Positions 25,813-35,565 are shown, counted from the first letter of the stretch. The stretch: DNA of 64,000 nt from Clostridium bovifaecis (GCA_009738435.1 CP046522.1:589249-653248); one strand, 5' to 3'. Notes: a model not told the origin generated them from the letters alone. Translations and numbers: made by a program.

Positions 25813-27360
25813 ATGAAAAAAGTTATATGTGTTTTTTTAGGAATTATTATGTCTTTAAGTAGTGGATGTATACAAAAGAAGGTATACAATGAAAGTGCGA
25901 GAGACTACATAGTATACATATGGAGGAATTCCCCAAGGACTTGTTGATGTTAAATAATAGTAATATAAGACAACAGGATTTAAGTTTCATTATTCGAGGG
26001 TTTGGTATCAGTAGATGCAGAAGGGAATAATACCTGCTTTAGCTTCAGAATGGACAGTATCAAAGGAGTTGACTTATGCTTTTACAATACGAGAAAATGC
26101 AAAGTGGAGTGATGGAAGCAAAATAACATCTAAAGACTTCACTGACTTTTTTCAAGAGCATTAAGAGAAGAAAATATCTATAGTAAACAACTTGAATGTA
26201 TTTTTGGAGCAAAAGATTATAGTGATAAAGAATAGGCTTTGATGGGGTTGCAATCACTGCTAAAAATGAAAAACAGTTAGAAATAAGACTCAATTATCCT
26301 TGCAGCTATTTTTTAGATATAATAGCTAGTCCGGCACTTTCGCTAAAGGAGAATTTCTATAATTTAAGACAATGGAAAGCAGAGTATAAAAAAATAAAGT
26401 ATTCAGGGCCTTTTACTATTGATAATATTTATGAAAATGGAGAAATTGCTCTTAAAAAGAATGAGAGATACTGGGATAAGGAAAGTGTATTAAGTAATAA
26501 AATCCATAAAATGAGAAAACTGATGATTTGCATTAGCAAGTTATAAATCCAATGATATAGATATATTGACCAACGCTCCTTCGAGTGAACTTGAAAATAT
26601 GAGTTCGGACGAAAAAATGATAAAGGACCTAGTGCAGAAGGAGTAAGTTTAAATTTTAATTTAAATAAGAATAGAGTTACTGCTGACCCCTATTTTAGAA
26701 AAGCAGTAAACTATGCAATTGATAAAGAAGGAATAGAAGAACAACTCAATGGAATATTAGACAAAGCATCATCTTACATACCTTATAATATTAAAGGAAT
26801 AAATAGAGAAGAAAATATAGAAACCTAGGAAATCAAAAGAAAGCATGAAGGATACCCTATCTAGAAGTGAATATGATGGGGAAAAAGTAAGTTTGGTATA
26901 CTTGGATAATAACGACAGTAATAAGAAAATAGCAAACTCTATTATTAATAATTTAAAAGAGGTGGAAATTAAGGTTATAGGTAGAGGATATAGTGAAGAG
27001 GAGTTGAAAGAAGTTATTTATAGTAATGACTATGATATGCTTCTTACAAATTATATTGGAGAATATGATTCACCATATGCTTTCTTAGAAAGGTGGCTCA
27101 GTGATTCGCCTCATAATATAAGTGGATATAAAAACTTTCAATTCGATAGTTATGTGTTAAATTCAAGAATGTTAGATAATAGTGAAGAAATGATAGGAAA
27201 GTTTAAAGAAGCAGAAAAGACATTAATTGAAGATATGCCCTGTATACCAATTGGCTTTTACAACATTACTTTATGTAGAAAAGCTTATATAAATGGTATG
27301 GAAGTAAATAAAAAAGGAAATGTAATCTTAAAAAGAGCATATATCCGGAATCCAAAATAA
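25813..27360 (+). pseudogene. Oligopeptide-type ABC substrate-binding lipoprotein (SBP family 5), multiply frameshifted
   Basis: The N-terminus MKKVICVFLGIIMSLSSGCIQKK is a lipoprotein signal with the lipobox SSGC. Readable family pieces follow in several frames: GLVSVDAEGNIIPALASEWTVSKELTYAFTIRENAKWSDGSKITSKDF, SGPFTIDNIYENGEIALKKNERYWDKE, DPYFRKAVNYAIDKEGIEEQLNG, and the final intact frame 26845-27360 ending at MPCIPIGFYNITLCRKAYINGMEVN. This is the OppA/DppA fold order. At least five indels are needed over 1.5 kb. No permease or ATPase genes are adjacent, so it is an orphan binding protein. Confidence 0.75.
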
Positions 27361-27384
27361 AACTCCCTAAATTTAGGGAGTTTT
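27359..27384. terminator. Bidirectional terminator
   Basis: AAAACTCCCTAAA is immediately followed by TTTAGGGAGTTTT, a perfect 13-bp palindrome between convergent genes with A- and T-rich flanks. Confidence 0.88.
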
Positions 27385-28717
27385 ATTTAAAATGAAAAGT
27401 ATCAAGAAAAATAGATTAAGGTTTTTTCTACTATCGAAATTGGATTTGCTAGCTTTAAAACTACGTTTTTCCTTATTATAGACCACTGACTTAATAAATA
27501 CAGGTGCTAATTCATTGCTCTCAGAAGTAGCTATAGTAGGCATCTTAAAGTACTGTTCATCTAATAAATTTTCTGGCTTTGGATTAAAGTTTTTATAATG
27601 CTCTACATCGTCTAAACTAGGAGTGTCAGGCCAACTTAATATTATTCCAGAATCGACTAATTGGCATCTAAATACATCTGTTATGATTTTCTCGTCAACA
27701 TCTTCTTCTAAAGAAGAATGGTAAAGCATTGAAAGAAGATAAAGTACAATCTCATCACCAGAAAACTTTATTTCTTTAGACTCTGTAGTCTTTATAAATA
27801 GATAAATCTTCATCATAATGTTTTTTTAGAATATCATTAATTTTGCTACTTATTTTTTTGAATTTAAACATATTTGTATGTTTAAAAAGAAGAGCTGAGT
27901 TTAAATATATTAGGCACATATACTGAATTTTATCCTCTGATGTAGAACTCTTATATTCTTCATATAATAGATCAAATACATCCAAAATAAGAGGCTTAAC
28001 ATCTTCTATTCTAGAGTAAGCATAGAAAATATTTAGGTTCAAGCATAAATTGCATCTATCTTCAAAAGAAATATCATAAATTTCTTCTTTAAATTCTAAA
28101 AACATATTTAAGATATCTAAAGAGAAGTTTCTATAGGAATCTTTAAGCTCTCCGTCTAAGTACGTGGAACATTTGTAAAAAGCGTTCATCAGTAATGCTT
28201 GTTCCCAAAACTTAAAACCTTTGTTTTTATCTTTAAGTTTAATTTTACCAATTAAGGGATCTGTGCAATCTTTTTTGTCTACAAAAACCCCTTCTTGGTT
28301 TCTGAGATTAGAAGCAAAAAATTCTAGTTGTTTTTTAGCTACTTCTATATATAGATTGCTTAATGCATACTTTTTTGAATCTATATCTTTAAACCTTTTA
28401 TAGTAATCGACAAGTTCTAGAAGAGCTAAAGTCATATATCCATTGCTTGATATGTTGATATCTTTTTTTAGGTCTCCATCATCCCAACAGAGTTTATTGT
28501 TTTTGTTTTTCAATTTAGGATTTGCCTTTTTATATATACATAAAAGTGGAGAATTTAAGTTTGTTGTGTTAATATCAGTACTAGGTATGTTTTTTAAATT
28601 AATTTCTTTAGGATCTAGAACAATTCCACATTTTGAACTGAAGACTAATTCTTTTATAGTTTCCTTAGATAAGTGGAATAACTGATTTTCTACTTGATCT
28701 AAGCTCAGTTTATTCAT
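27373..28717 (-). pseudogene. Unknown protein of about 445 aa, one frameshift
   Basis: Two overlapping minus-strand frames (28717-27776 and 27816-27373) make one gene. The first ends DILKKHYDEDLSIYKDYR and the second continues ESKEIKFSGDEIVLYLLSMLYHSS; one indel near 27785 joins them. The product is soluble and helical (YMTLALLELVDYYKRFKDIDSKKYALSNLYIEVAKKQLEFF) with no signal peptide. The alpha-alpha repeat look recalls a six-hairpin or TPR-like fold, but I cannot name a family. The last residues fall in the terminator palindrome, so the real stop may be earlier. Confidence 0.55.
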
Positions 28718-28836
28718 TCGTAGGAAGGGTCCTATATCTTAACATATCTACACCACCATAAATTAATCCTTATATAAATAATATGAGAAGATATAATAAA
28801 TGATGATACTTTTTTAGATTTAAAGGGGAGATTTTC

Positions 28837-29820
28837 ATGAAAATAGGTAAACTTGATTGGAAGGATTTAAGCAAAATAATAAGAAATAATAAAGGCATGT
28901 CAAGAGAAGATGTAAGAATAAGAAGTAGTGTTGGAGAGGATTGTAGTGTCATAAATTTTGGTGAATTTGAATGTGTTGTCTCTACAGATCCAATAACGGG
29001 AGCAGAAAACAATATTGGAAAACTTGCAGTACATATAAATTCTAATGATATAGCATCATGTGGAGTAGAACCTCTAGGGATTCTTGTCACTATTTTAGCT
29101 CCTCCTAAAACTGAACTAGAAGATATTGAGGTTATAATGAGGGAAATAAATGAGGAAACTAAAAAATTAGATATGGAGGTGCTAGGAGGACATACTGAGA
29201 TTACAGATGCGGTTAATAGAATTGTAGTTTCGTGTACTGCTATAGGTAAGGCCAAAGAGGGAAGGGCAGTGGCGACGGGAGGAGCGCAAGAAGGAGACGA
29301 CATAATTGTTACAAAACAGTTATGTCTTGAAGGAACATCTATTTTAGTTAATGATTACTATGATAAAGTAAAGGATATATTAAGCAAAGAAGAAATAGAT
29401 GAGGCTAAAAAGTATATTCATAGAATAAGTGTCGTTAGGGAAGGTAAAATAGGGGGAGAATTTGGAGTTAATTCTATGCATGATATAACAGAAGGTGGAC
29501 TACTGGGAGCCTTATGGGAAGTTGCGGAAGGCAGTAAAGTAGGATTTACTATATACAATGAAAAACTTCCAATTTCAGATATAACAAGAAGGCTTTGTAA
29601 GCTGTTTTCTATAGACCCATTAAGGTTTATATCTTCAGGCAGTATGCTTATAACCTGCAAGAATGGGATCGAATTAGTTAAAAGACTAAAAGGAAACGGT
29701 ATTGATGCTACTGTTATAGGAAACATTACAAAACAAAATAAAGTTTTAATAGAAAATAATGAAGAAAAGTTAGTATATCCACCAGAAAGCGATGAACTTT
29801 TTAAACTATTGGAGGTATAG
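28837..29820 (+). CDS. AIR synthase-related (HypE/PurM-like) protein
   Basis: A 327-residue two-domain ATP-binding protein of the PurM/HypE/SelD superfamily. The N-terminal half holds VGEDCSVI and VSTDPITGAENNIGKLAVHINSNDIASCGVEPLGI, a PurM-type ATP/metal signature. The C-terminal half holds GGHTEITDAV, MHDITEGGLLGALWEVAEGS and RFISSGSMLI. HypE's C-terminal Cys motif is absent, so hydrogenase maturation is not implied; the natural substrate is unknown. GGGGAG precedes ATG 28837. It is followed three bases later by rph, whose ribosome-binding site lies inside its 3' end, so the genes are co-transcribed. Confidence 0.85.
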   Translation: MKIGKLDWKDLSKIIRNNKGMSREDVRIRSSVGEDCSVINFGEFECVVSTDPITGAENNIGKLAVHINSNDIASCGVEPLGILVTILAPPKTELEDIEVIMREINEETKKLDMEVLGGHTEITDAVNRIVVSCTAIGKAKEGRAVATGGAQEGDDIIVTKQLCLEGTSILVNDYYDKVKDILSKEEIDEAKKYIHRISVVREGKIGGEFGVNSMHDITEGGLLGALWEVAEGSKVGFTIYNEKLPISDITRRLCKLFSIDPLRFISSGSMLITCKNGIELVKRLKGNGIDATVIGNITKQNKVLIENNEEKLVYPPESDELFKLLEV

Positions 29821-29823
29821 TTT

Positions 29824-30564
29824 GTGAGAATAAATGGAAGAAAAGAAGATGAAATGAGAAAGGTACGAATTACTAGAAACTATACAAAGTACGCAGAAGG
29901 TTCTGTTCTTATAGAAATAGGAGATACTAAGGTTATTTGTACAGCTTCTATAGAAGAAAAAGTTCCACATTTTTTAAAAGGAAGGGGAGAAGGGTGGATA
30001 GCTTGCGAATATGCGATGATTCCAAGAGCAACCAAGGTAAGAAAAGTAAGGGAGTCCAGTAGAGGTAAAGTTGATGGTAGAACTATGGAAATACAAAGAC
30101 TAATAGGAAGAGCCTTAAGATCTGTAGTTGATTTAAATGCATTAGGAGAAAAAACTATATGGATAGACTGTGATGTAATCCAAGCTGATGGAGGAACAAG
30201 AACAGCTTCAATTACAGGAGCGTTTGTGGCTTTGGTGGATGCTATAGATAAAATGAATAGATGCCGAAGGTTTAAGGAGTATCCTATTAAGGACTTTGTA
30301 AGTGCAGTTAGTGTAGGGATATCTAGAGAAGATGAGGTTATATTAGATCTAGATTATATAGAGGATAGCGAAGCGAAGATAGATATGAATATAGTAATGA
30401 CATCAGCGGGAGAATTCATAGAAGTACAGGGGACGGGAGAAAAGCGCCCTTTTACAAGGGATGAACTAAATATTCTTTTAGACTTAAGTGAAAAGGGTAA
30501 TAAAGAGTTAATTAGAATGCAGAAAGAAGCTCTAAAAGAAAACTATTTATTAACAAAAAAATAG
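29824..30564 (+). CDS. rph: Ribonuclease PH
   Basis: A phosphorolytic 3'-5' exoribonuclease that trims tRNA precursors. The 246-residue protein has the full RNase PH core: [83 protein letters not shown] and [22 protein letters not shown]. The start is GTG 29824, eight bases after GGAGG (29811-29815). Second gene of a four-gene housekeeping run that ends just before the large tRNA array, a plausible functional link to tRNA maturation. Confidence 0.96.
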   Translation: MRINGRKEDEMRKVRITRNYTKYAEGSVLIEIGDTKVICTASIEEKVPHFLKGRGEGWIACEYAMIPRATKVRKVRESSRGKVDGRTMEIQRLIGRALRSVVDLNALGEKTIWIDCDVIQADGGTRTASITGAFVALVDAIDKMNRCRRFKEYPIKDFVSAVSVGISREDEVILDLDYIEDSEAKIDMNIVMTSAGEFIEVQGTGEKRPFTRDELNILLDLSEKGNKELIRMQKEALKENYLLTKK

Positions 30565-30590
30565 AAGCAGTTTAAGGAGAGGTATTACAT

Positions 30591-31187
30591 ATGAGAAAGC
30601 TTATTGTAGCAAGTAATAATGAACACAAAATAAAAGAAATAAAACAAATATTAAAGGATTTTCCCTTGGAAATTATCTCATTAAAAGAGGCGGGAATTAA
30701 TATAGACGTTGAAGAGAATGGTTGTACATTTGCGGAAAATGCTCATATTAAAGCGATAGAAATATATAAGCTTATAGGAAATTCAATGGTATTAGCAGAT
30801 GATTCAGGACTCTCTGTAGACATTTTGAATGGGGAACCAGGAGTGTATTCAGCACGCTATAGTGGAGAGCATGGAAATGACAAAAAAAACAATGAAAAAC
30901 TGATTTCTAAACTAAAAGGTATAGATTTTGAAAAAAGAAGTGGTAAATTTATCTGTGCTATAGAACTAATTATAGATGAAAATAAAATTATAAATGTACA
31001 AGGTGAGGTAAATGGATATATAATTGAAAGAGAAAAAGGTGATAATGGTTTTGGGTATGATCCATTATTTTATGTCCCAGAGTTTGGCAAGACTATGGCT
31101 GAAATGAATTCCGAAGAAAAAAACTCTATAAGCCATAGGGGGGAAGCACTTAGAAAGTTAAGGGAAGAAGTTAAGAGATATCTATAG
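30591..31187 (+). CDS. rdgB: XTP/dITP diphosphatase (RdgB/HAM1 family)
   Basis: Hydrolyses non-canonical purine triphosphates (XTP, dITP, ITP) to monophosphates, cleaning the nucleotide pool. 198 residues. Motifs are [80 protein letters not shown] and [11 protein letters not shown], all typical of the family. It is 26 bp after rph, with GGAGAGG before ATG 30591, and is probably in the same operon. Confidence 0.95.
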   Translation: MRKLIVASNNEHKIKEIKQILKDFPLEIISLKEAGINIDVEENGCTFAENAHIKAIEIYKLIGNSMVLADDSGLSVDILNGEPGVYSARYSGEHGNDKKNNEKLISKLKGIDFEKRSGKFICAIELIIDENKIINVQGEVNGYIIEREKGDNGFGYDPLFYVPEFGKTMAEMNSEEKNSISHRGEALRKLREEVKRYL

Positions 31188-31198
31188 GAGGCATTATA

Positions 31199-31669
31199 AT
31201 GCTTATAGCAGTAGTTAGTGATACCCACAGGGATAAAAGTACAATAAAAAAACTTGGGGAAATAATAGAAAAAGCAGATATAATGATACATTTAGGCGAC
31301 AATGTAGCAGATGCAGAAGAATTAGGAAAAGTATATAGAAACAAGATTATAAATGTTAGAGGAAATTGCGATTTTGGATTAAGAACGCCTCTAGAAAGAT
31401 TAGAGGAGGTTGGTGGAATTAAAATGCTGATTACCCATGGGCATAAATATGATGTTAAGAATAACTTAACACAGTTAAAAAGTAGAGCCGAAGAATTAAA
31501 AGTTAATATAGCTTTATTTGGTCACACCCATGTCTCAGAGATAAGTTTTGAGGATGGAATATGGCTTATAAATCCAGGGAGTGCTTCATTGCCAAGAGAC
31601 GGACAAAAAAGTATTGCTTTTATAGAGTTAAAAGATGGGGAAATAAGGCCAAGTATACATTCTGTATAA
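31199..31669 (+). CDS. YfcE/YsnB-family metallophosphoesterase
   Basis: A 156-residue single-domain phosphodiesterase. Metal-binding motifs are VVSDTHRD, MIHLGDNV, VRGNCDFG, LITHGHKYD and ALFGHTHVSE. Family members hydrolyse small phosphodiesters in vitro; the physiological substrate is not known. It lies 11 bp after rdgB with GGAGG before ATG 31199, the last gene of the operon. In Firmicutes this gene commonly follows rph-rdgB. Confidence 0.92.
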   Translation: MLIAVVSDTHRDKSTIKKLGEIIEKADIMIHLGDNVADAEELGKVYRNKIINVRGNCDFGLRTPLERLEEVGGIKMLITHGHKYDVKNNLTQLKSRAEELKVNIALFGHTHVSEISFEDGIWLINPGSASLPRDGQKSIAFIELKDGEIRPSIHSV

Positions 31670-31698
31670 ATTAAATATAAAAAAAATGAAAAAATGTA

Positions 31699-31727
31699 TT
31701 GACGTGCTTTAAAATATGGTGTAGAAT
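31699..31727 (+). promoter_or_regulatory. Sigma-A promoter of the tRNA operon
   Basis: TTGACG (31699-31704), 17 bases, TAGAAT (31722-31727), about 65 bp before the first tRNA. Confidence 0.8.
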
Positions 31728-31793
31728 AATCAATGTCGCTAAGGCAAGTAGACAAAAGCAAGATGATAAAGCGATGGATAGTAAATAAGTTTT

Positions 31794-31869
31794 CGGGGTA
31801 TAGCGCAGATGGTAGCGCGCGTGGTTTGGGACCATGAGGCCGCGGGTTCGAGCCCTGCTACCCCGACCA
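31794..31869 (+). tRNA. tRNA-Pro (anticodon TGG)
   Basis: Acceptor CGGGGTA/TACCCCG, anticodon loop TTTGGGA, T-loop GGTTCGAGCC and encoded CCA. First gene of the 22-gene array. Confidence 0.97.
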
Positions 31870-31875
31870 ATATAA

Positions 31876-31950
31876 GCGGGAGTGGCTCAGTGGTAGAGCG
31901 TCACCTTGCCAAGGTGAACGTCGCGAGTTCGAATCTCGTCTTCCGCTCCA
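31876..31950 (+). tRNA. tRNA-Gly (anticodon GCC)
   Basis: Acceptor GCGGGAG/CTTCCGC, anticodon loop with GCC in CTTGCCAAG, T-arm GAGTTCGAATCTC, encoded CCA. Confidence 0.97.
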
Positions 31951-31953
31951 ATT

Positions 31954-32027
31954 GCGGGTATGGTTCAATGGTAGAACGTCAGCCTTCCAAGCTGAACACA
32001 GGGGTTCGATTCCCCTTACCCGCTCCA
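31954..32027 (+). tRNA. tRNA-Gly (anticodon TCC)
   Basis: Acceptor GCGGGTA/TACCCGC, anticodon TCC in CTTCCAAG, encoded CCA. First gene of the block duplicated at +1,024 bp. Confidence 0.97.
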
Positions 32028-32033
32028 AAATAT

Positions 32034-32110
<77 letters not shown>

Positions 32111-32118
32111 ATAAATAT

Positions 32119-32194
32119 GCGCCATTAGCTCAGTTGGTAGAGCAACTGACTCTTAATCAGTGGGCCCTGGGTTCGAGTCCCCGATGGCGCACCA
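32119..32194 (+). tRNA. tRNA-Lys (anticodon CTT)
   Basis: Acceptor GCGCCAT/ATGGCGC, anticodon CTT in ACTCTTAAT, encoded CCA. Confidence 0.97.
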
Positions 32195-32199
32195 AACAT

Positions 32200-32276
32200 G
32201 GTGGACGTAGTTCAGTTGGTAGAGCGCCAGATTGTGATTCTGGTTGTCGAGGGTTCAAGTCCCTTCGTTCACCCCA
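32200..32276 (+). tRNA. tRNA-His (anticodon GTG)
   Basis: Includes the extra G(-1) opposite C73. Acceptor GTGGACG/CGTTCAC, anticodon GTG in ATTGTGATT, encoded CCA. Confidence 0.96.
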
Positions 32277-32283
32277 TTAAAAT

Positions 32284-32358
32284 TGGGATGTCGCCAAGCG
32301 GTAAGGCATAGCACTTTGACTGCTACATGCGTAGGTTCAAATCCTGCCATCCCAGCCA
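32284..32358 (+). tRNA. tRNA-Gln (anticodon TTG)
   Basis: Acceptor TGGGATG/CATCCCA, anticodon TTG in CTTTGAC, encoded CCA. Confidence 0.96.
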
Positions 32359-32362
32359 TTTT

Positions 32363-32438
32363 GATTCACTAGCTCAGTCGGTAGAGCACTTGACTTTTAA
32401 TCAAGTTGTCCGGGGTTCGATTCCCCGGTGGATCACCA
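32363..32438 (+). tRNA. tRNA-Lys (anticodon TTT)
   Basis: Acceptor GATTCAC/GTGGATC, anticodon TTT in CTTTTAA, encoded CCA. Last gene of the first six-gene block. Confidence 0.97.
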
Positions 32439-32454
32439 TTAAATATAATATCGT

Positions 32455-32538
32455 GCAGGTGTGGCGGAATTGGCAGACGCACTAGACTTAGGATCTAGCG
32501 CCTTTGGCGTGGGGGTTCGACTCCCTTCACCTGCACCA
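32455..32538 (+). tRNA. tRNA-Leu (anticodon TAG)
   Basis: Type II tRNA with a long variable arm. Acceptor GCAGGTG/CACCTGC, anticodon TAG in CTTAGGA, encoded CCA. The only Leu gene in the array. Confidence 0.96.
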
Positions 32539-32544
32539 ATATAA

Positions 32545-32619
32545 GCGGGAGTGGCTCAGTGGTAGAGCGTCACCTTGCCAAGGTGAACGTCGCGAGTTCG
32601 AATCTCGTCTTCCGCTCCA
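32545..32619 (+). tRNA. tRNA-Gly (anticodon GCC), copy 2
   Basis: Same sequence as the tRNA-Gly(GCC) at 31876, including the upstream TATAA spacer. Confidence 0.97.
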
Positions 32620-32623
32620 ATAT

Positions 32624-32697
32624 GCGGGTATGGTTCAATGGTAGAACGTCAGCCTTCCAAGCTGAACACAGGGGTTCGATTCCCCTTACCCGCTCCA
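32624..32697 (+). tRNA. tRNA-Gly (anticodon TCC), copy 2
   Basis: Same sequence as the gene at 31954. Confidence 0.97.
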
Positions 32698-32702
32698 AAT
32701 AT

Positions 32703-32779
<77 letters not shown>

Positions 32780-32786
32780 TAAATAT

Positions 32787-32862
32787 GCGCCATTAGCTCA
32801 GTTGGTAGAGCAACTGACTCTTAATCAGTGGGCCCTGGGTTCGAGTCCCCGATGGCGCACCA
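32787..32862 (+). tRNA. tRNA-Lys (anticodon CTT), copy 2
   Basis: Same sequence as the gene at 32119. Confidence 0.97.
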
Positions 32863-32895
32863 TTTATTTTTAAAAGAATATGAAGTTTTAAATTT

Positions 32896-32971
32896 CGGGG
32901 TATAGCGCAGATGGTAGCGCGCGTGGTTTGGGACCATGAGGCCGCGGGTTCGAGCCCTGCTACCCCGACCA
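32896..32971 (+). tRNA. tRNA-Pro (anticodon TGG), copy 2
   Basis: Same sequence as the gene at 31794, after a 33-bp AT-rich spacer. Confidence 0.97.
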
Positions 32972-32977
32972 TTTTAT

Positions 32978-33051
32978 GCGGGTATGGTTCAATGGTAGAA
33001 CGTCAGCCTTCCAAGCTGAACACAGGGGTTCGATTCCCCTTACCCGCTCCA
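32978..33051 (+). tRNA. tRNA-Gly (anticodon TCC), copy 3
   Basis: Starts the second six-gene block, 1,024 bp from the gene at 31954. Confidence 0.97.
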
Positions 33052-33057
33052 AAATAT

Positions 33058-33134
<77 letters not shown>

Positions 33135-33142
33135 ATAAATAT

Positions 33143-33218
33143 GCGCCATTAGCTCAGTTGGTAGAGCAACTGACTCTTAATCAGTGGGCCCTGGGTTCGA
33201 GTCCCCGATGGCGCACCA
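33143..33218 (+). tRNA. tRNA-Lys (anticodon CTT), copy 3
   Basis: 1,024 bp from the gene at 32119, with the same spacer. Confidence 0.97.
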
Positions 33219-33223
33219 AACAT

Positions 33224-33300
33224 GGTGGACGTAGTTCAGTTGGTAGAGCGCCAGATTGTGATTCTGGTTGTCGAGGGTTCAAGTCCCTTCGTTCACCCCA
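33224..33300 (+). tRNA. tRNA-His (anticodon GTG), copy 2
   Basis: 1,024 bp from the gene at 32200; includes G(-1). Confidence 0.96.
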
Positions 33301-33307
33301 TTAAAAT

Positions 33308-33382
33308 TGGGATGTCGCCAAGCGGTAAGGCATAGCACTTTGACTGCTACATGCGTAGGTTCAAATCCTGCCATCCCAGCCA
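33308..33382 (+). tRNA. tRNA-Gln (anticodon TTG), copy 2
   Basis: 1,024 bp from the gene at 32284. Confidence 0.96.
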
Positions 33383-33386
33383 TTTT

Positions 33387-33462
33387 GATTCACTAGCTCA
33401 GTCGGTAGAGCACTTGACTTTTAATCAAGTTGTCCGGGGTTCGATTCCCCGGTGGATCACCA
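33387..33462 (+). tRNA. tRNA-Lys (anticodon TTT), copy 2
   Basis: 1,024 bp from the gene at 32363; ends the second block. Confidence 0.97.
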
Positions 33463-33490
33463 ATTTAATAGTATTATTGATGCATTTTAT

Positions 33491-33564
33491 GCGGGTATGG
33501 TTCAATGGTAGAACGTCAGCCTTCCAAGCTGAACACAGGGGTTCGATTCCCCTTACCCGCTCCA
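33491..33564 (+). tRNA. tRNA-Gly (anticodon TCC), copy 4
   Basis: Fourth copy with the same sequence, after a short unique spacer. Confidence 0.97.
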
Positions 33565-33577
33565 TTTTCTATTTTTT

Positions 33578-33654
33578 GCGCCCATAGCTCAGCTGGATAG
33601 AGTTACGGACTTCGAATCCGGAGGTCGCAGGTTCGACTCCTGTTGGGCGCACCA
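33578..33654 (+). tRNA. tRNA-Arg (anticodon TCG)
   Basis: Acceptor GCGCCCA/TGGGCGC, anticodon TCG in CTTCGAA, encoded CCA. Single copy and last gene before the terminator. Confidence 0.96.
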
Positions 33655-33665
33655 AAAATGTTGAT

Positions 33666-33706
33666 ATAAGAGGATTAGCAAGATTGCTAGTCCTCTTATT
33701 TTTTAT
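33666..33706 (+). terminator. Terminator of the tRNA operon
   Basis: A 16-bp stem with one G-T pair (33666-33681 and 33684-33699, core AAGAGGA/TCCTCTT), then six T residues. Confidence 0.88.
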
Positions 33707-33916
33707 ATTTCCACAATGATAGATATACTGTATCAAAGTATGACAGATGTATAAAATTGATACAATTTTTAAATGAAAACAATTTATTGCATGAAGCAGG
33801 TTCATGATATTATAGAAAATAGATACATGAAAGTTAGATATTTTCTATAAGTTTAAGAATAGAATAAATTATAAGACATAACGGAATAGTGGGAGTGTTA
33901 TGGAATAGCAATTGCT

Positions 33917-33958
33917 ATAATTTTTTATATAAGTTTTTAACTTATATAAAAAAATTAT
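33917..33958 (+). promoter_or_regulatory. Long 5' leader hairpin before the lipase gene
   Basis: The arms at 33917-33935 and 33939-33958 (core TATATAAGTT/AACTTATATA) form a 19-bp stem that ends two bases before GGAG. It may stabilise the mRNA or limit ribosome access. Confidence 0.5.
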
Positions 33959-33972
33959 AAGGAGTAGATATT

Positions 33973-35199
33973 TTGAGAGTTAAAAAATTACTCATGGCAG
34001 CGATTCTTATTGTTTCGGTAGTAGCATTTCCTAACGTTGGTAAAGCTGCATCTACCATTACAGTAGAACAAACGTTTACGGACATCAACACAACAAAGTA
34101 TTGGGAAAAGGTTGAAAGGATAAGACTTAATGACACGAATATTACTCAGGAAAAGTTTATTCCAGACAATGAACAAAAGAAAGCCAATATCATAACTGAA
34201 TTTGGCAACACTGCACAGCCTAGTTCGCAGCTTTTTTTGCTCCATTATGCTAGTGGATGGAATACTGGAACTAAGCCATATCCTGTTTTGTTTGTTCATG
34301 GCGCAGGCACGGATGGCGATTATGCAGCAGACCCTAAAGGGGATGGGTCTATAGAAGGTGTAATGCAGTATCTAAGAGGTAATGGGTTTAAGGTATTTTC
34401 TATATCTTTTGCACACCAACACGGAGATAACTTCTATCAAAGGGAAATTCTTGCGGCAGCAATATCTAGAATAAAAGAAGTTACTGGTGCGGAAAAGGTA
34501 GATGTGATCGCACACAGCAAAGGCAATATGAGTGCAAGAATGTATGTATCAAATGTAAAACGAACTTGGGGAACTGACTTTAGAAATGATGTGAGAAGAT
34601 ATATACAGCTTGGAGCTCCAAATGGTGGAATAGACTATAGCTTTAGGAATACATGGGCAGCTTGGGGTATAATGTCTACTGGAGAACATGGCCCTGTTCC
34701 TTATACTGATATGATGATTTATGGATTGTGGTATGATACATCATATCATAGCTTGTATAGTGCAGCTGATGGTGGGGGAGCATATACAGGACAGTCGCAG
34801 ATGCTAGCAAAATGGGTTGATAAATATTCCTTAGATATCTATGAACAAGATTGGTATACTACCTATTATGGAGGCCAAGGATTTTATAGCTACTCCTATG
34901 GAATAGATTATGCAATAAAACAAGGGGAAAATTTGATTAATACGTTAAAGAATAGTCCGGTAGCATCTTCGGTACAAATAGCTACTCTTGCCGGCAATGT
35001 AAACGTAATTAATGGAATTACAATGGAAGATGATGGACCTAGCGATGGAATAGTTTTTGTGGATAGTGCTACAATGACAGATCCTATGACATCAGGAGGA
35101 GCTGTATTGCTTGAAAAGAAAGTAGTAGCATTGAACCATGTTGAACTAGCTTATGATTCTTTGGCGAAAACGTGGATAAATACTCAGCTTACTAGATAA
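33973..35199 (+). CDS. Secreted alpha/beta-hydrolase, triacylglycerol lipase-like
   Basis: A 408-residue exported lipase or esterase. The signal peptide is KKLLMAAILIVSVVAFPNVGKAA. The oxyanion region is PVLFVHGAG; the nucleophile elbow is VIAHSKGN (A-H-S-K-G in place of the common GHSxG), followed by YIQLGAPNGGIDYSF. Later Asp and His candidates lie in EDDGPSDGIVF and ALNHVEL, completing a Ser-Asp-His triad. The start is TTG 33973 with AGGAG eight bases upstream; the next ATG would remove half of the signal peptide. It is monocistronic, with a hairpin leader and its own terminator. The substrate chain length cannot be deduced. Confidence 0.88.
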   Translation: MRVKKLLMAAILIVSVVAFPNVGKAASTITVEQTFTDINTTKYWEKVERIRLNDTNITQEKFIPDNEQKKANIITEFGNTAQPSSQLFLLHYASGWNTGTKPYPVLFVHGAGTDGDYAADPKGDGSIEGVMQYLRGNGFKVFSISFAHQHGDNFYQREILAAAISRIKEVTGAEKVDVIAHSKGNMSARMYVSNVKRTWGTDFRNDVRRYIQLGAPNGGIDYSFRNTWAAWGIMSTGEHGPVPYTDMMIYGLWYDTSYHSLYSAADGGGAYTGQSQMLAKWVDKYSLDIYEQDWYTTYYGGQGFYSYSYGIDYAIKQGENLINTLKNSPVASSVQIATLAGNVNVINGITMEDDGPSDGIVFVDSATMTDPMTSGGAVLLEKKVVALNHVELAYDSLAKTWINTQLTR

Positions 35200-35247
35200 T
35201 ACCATTAGGTATTTCTGTCTCCAAATAACATTACGATAAGTTGATAG

Positions 35248-35296
35248 AATAAGGCTTTACGGAATTTTAATTAGTCTGTAGAGCCTTATTTTTATT
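35248..35296 (+). terminator. Intrinsic terminator
   Basis: AATAAGGCTTTAC (35248-35260) pairs with GTAGAGCCTTATT (35278-35290) with one T-G pair, and a T-rich tail follows. Confidence 0.8.
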
Positions 35297-35367
35297 TTAG
35301 GGTATCTACATTTTTAAGCATATATATGGGAAAATTAAAAAAGATGAAATGTTATAGGAGGGATACT

Positions 35368-35565
35368 GTGATAGATAGGGAGATAGATGTAGATAGAGAG
35401 ATAAATAGACAGGTGAGAGAAGCTAGCAAGCAGCAATATGAGATAGCAAAGGAAATTAACAGTATGTTAGCATATGGAGCTATTAACTTAGGATTAAATC
35501 AAGTTGATAAAGAGAATGATTCAGAGAAAAGAGTGAAAGAAGATTTAAATAGAGTAATAAAATAA
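35368..35565 (+). CDS. Small charged helical protein, about 65 aa
   Basis: GTG 35368 follows TAGGAGGG at 35355-35362. The frame is also open upstream to an ATG at 35326, but that has no ribosome-binding site. The product (IDREIDVDREINRQVREASKQQYEIAKEINSML, then EKRVKEDLNRVIK) is strongly charged and likely forms a helix or coiled coil. I do not recognise a family. It is flanked by a terminator and the next promoter. Confidence 0.55.
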   Translation: MIDREIDVDREINRQVREASKQQYEIAKEINSMLAYGAINLGLNQVDKENDSEKRVKEDLNRVIK

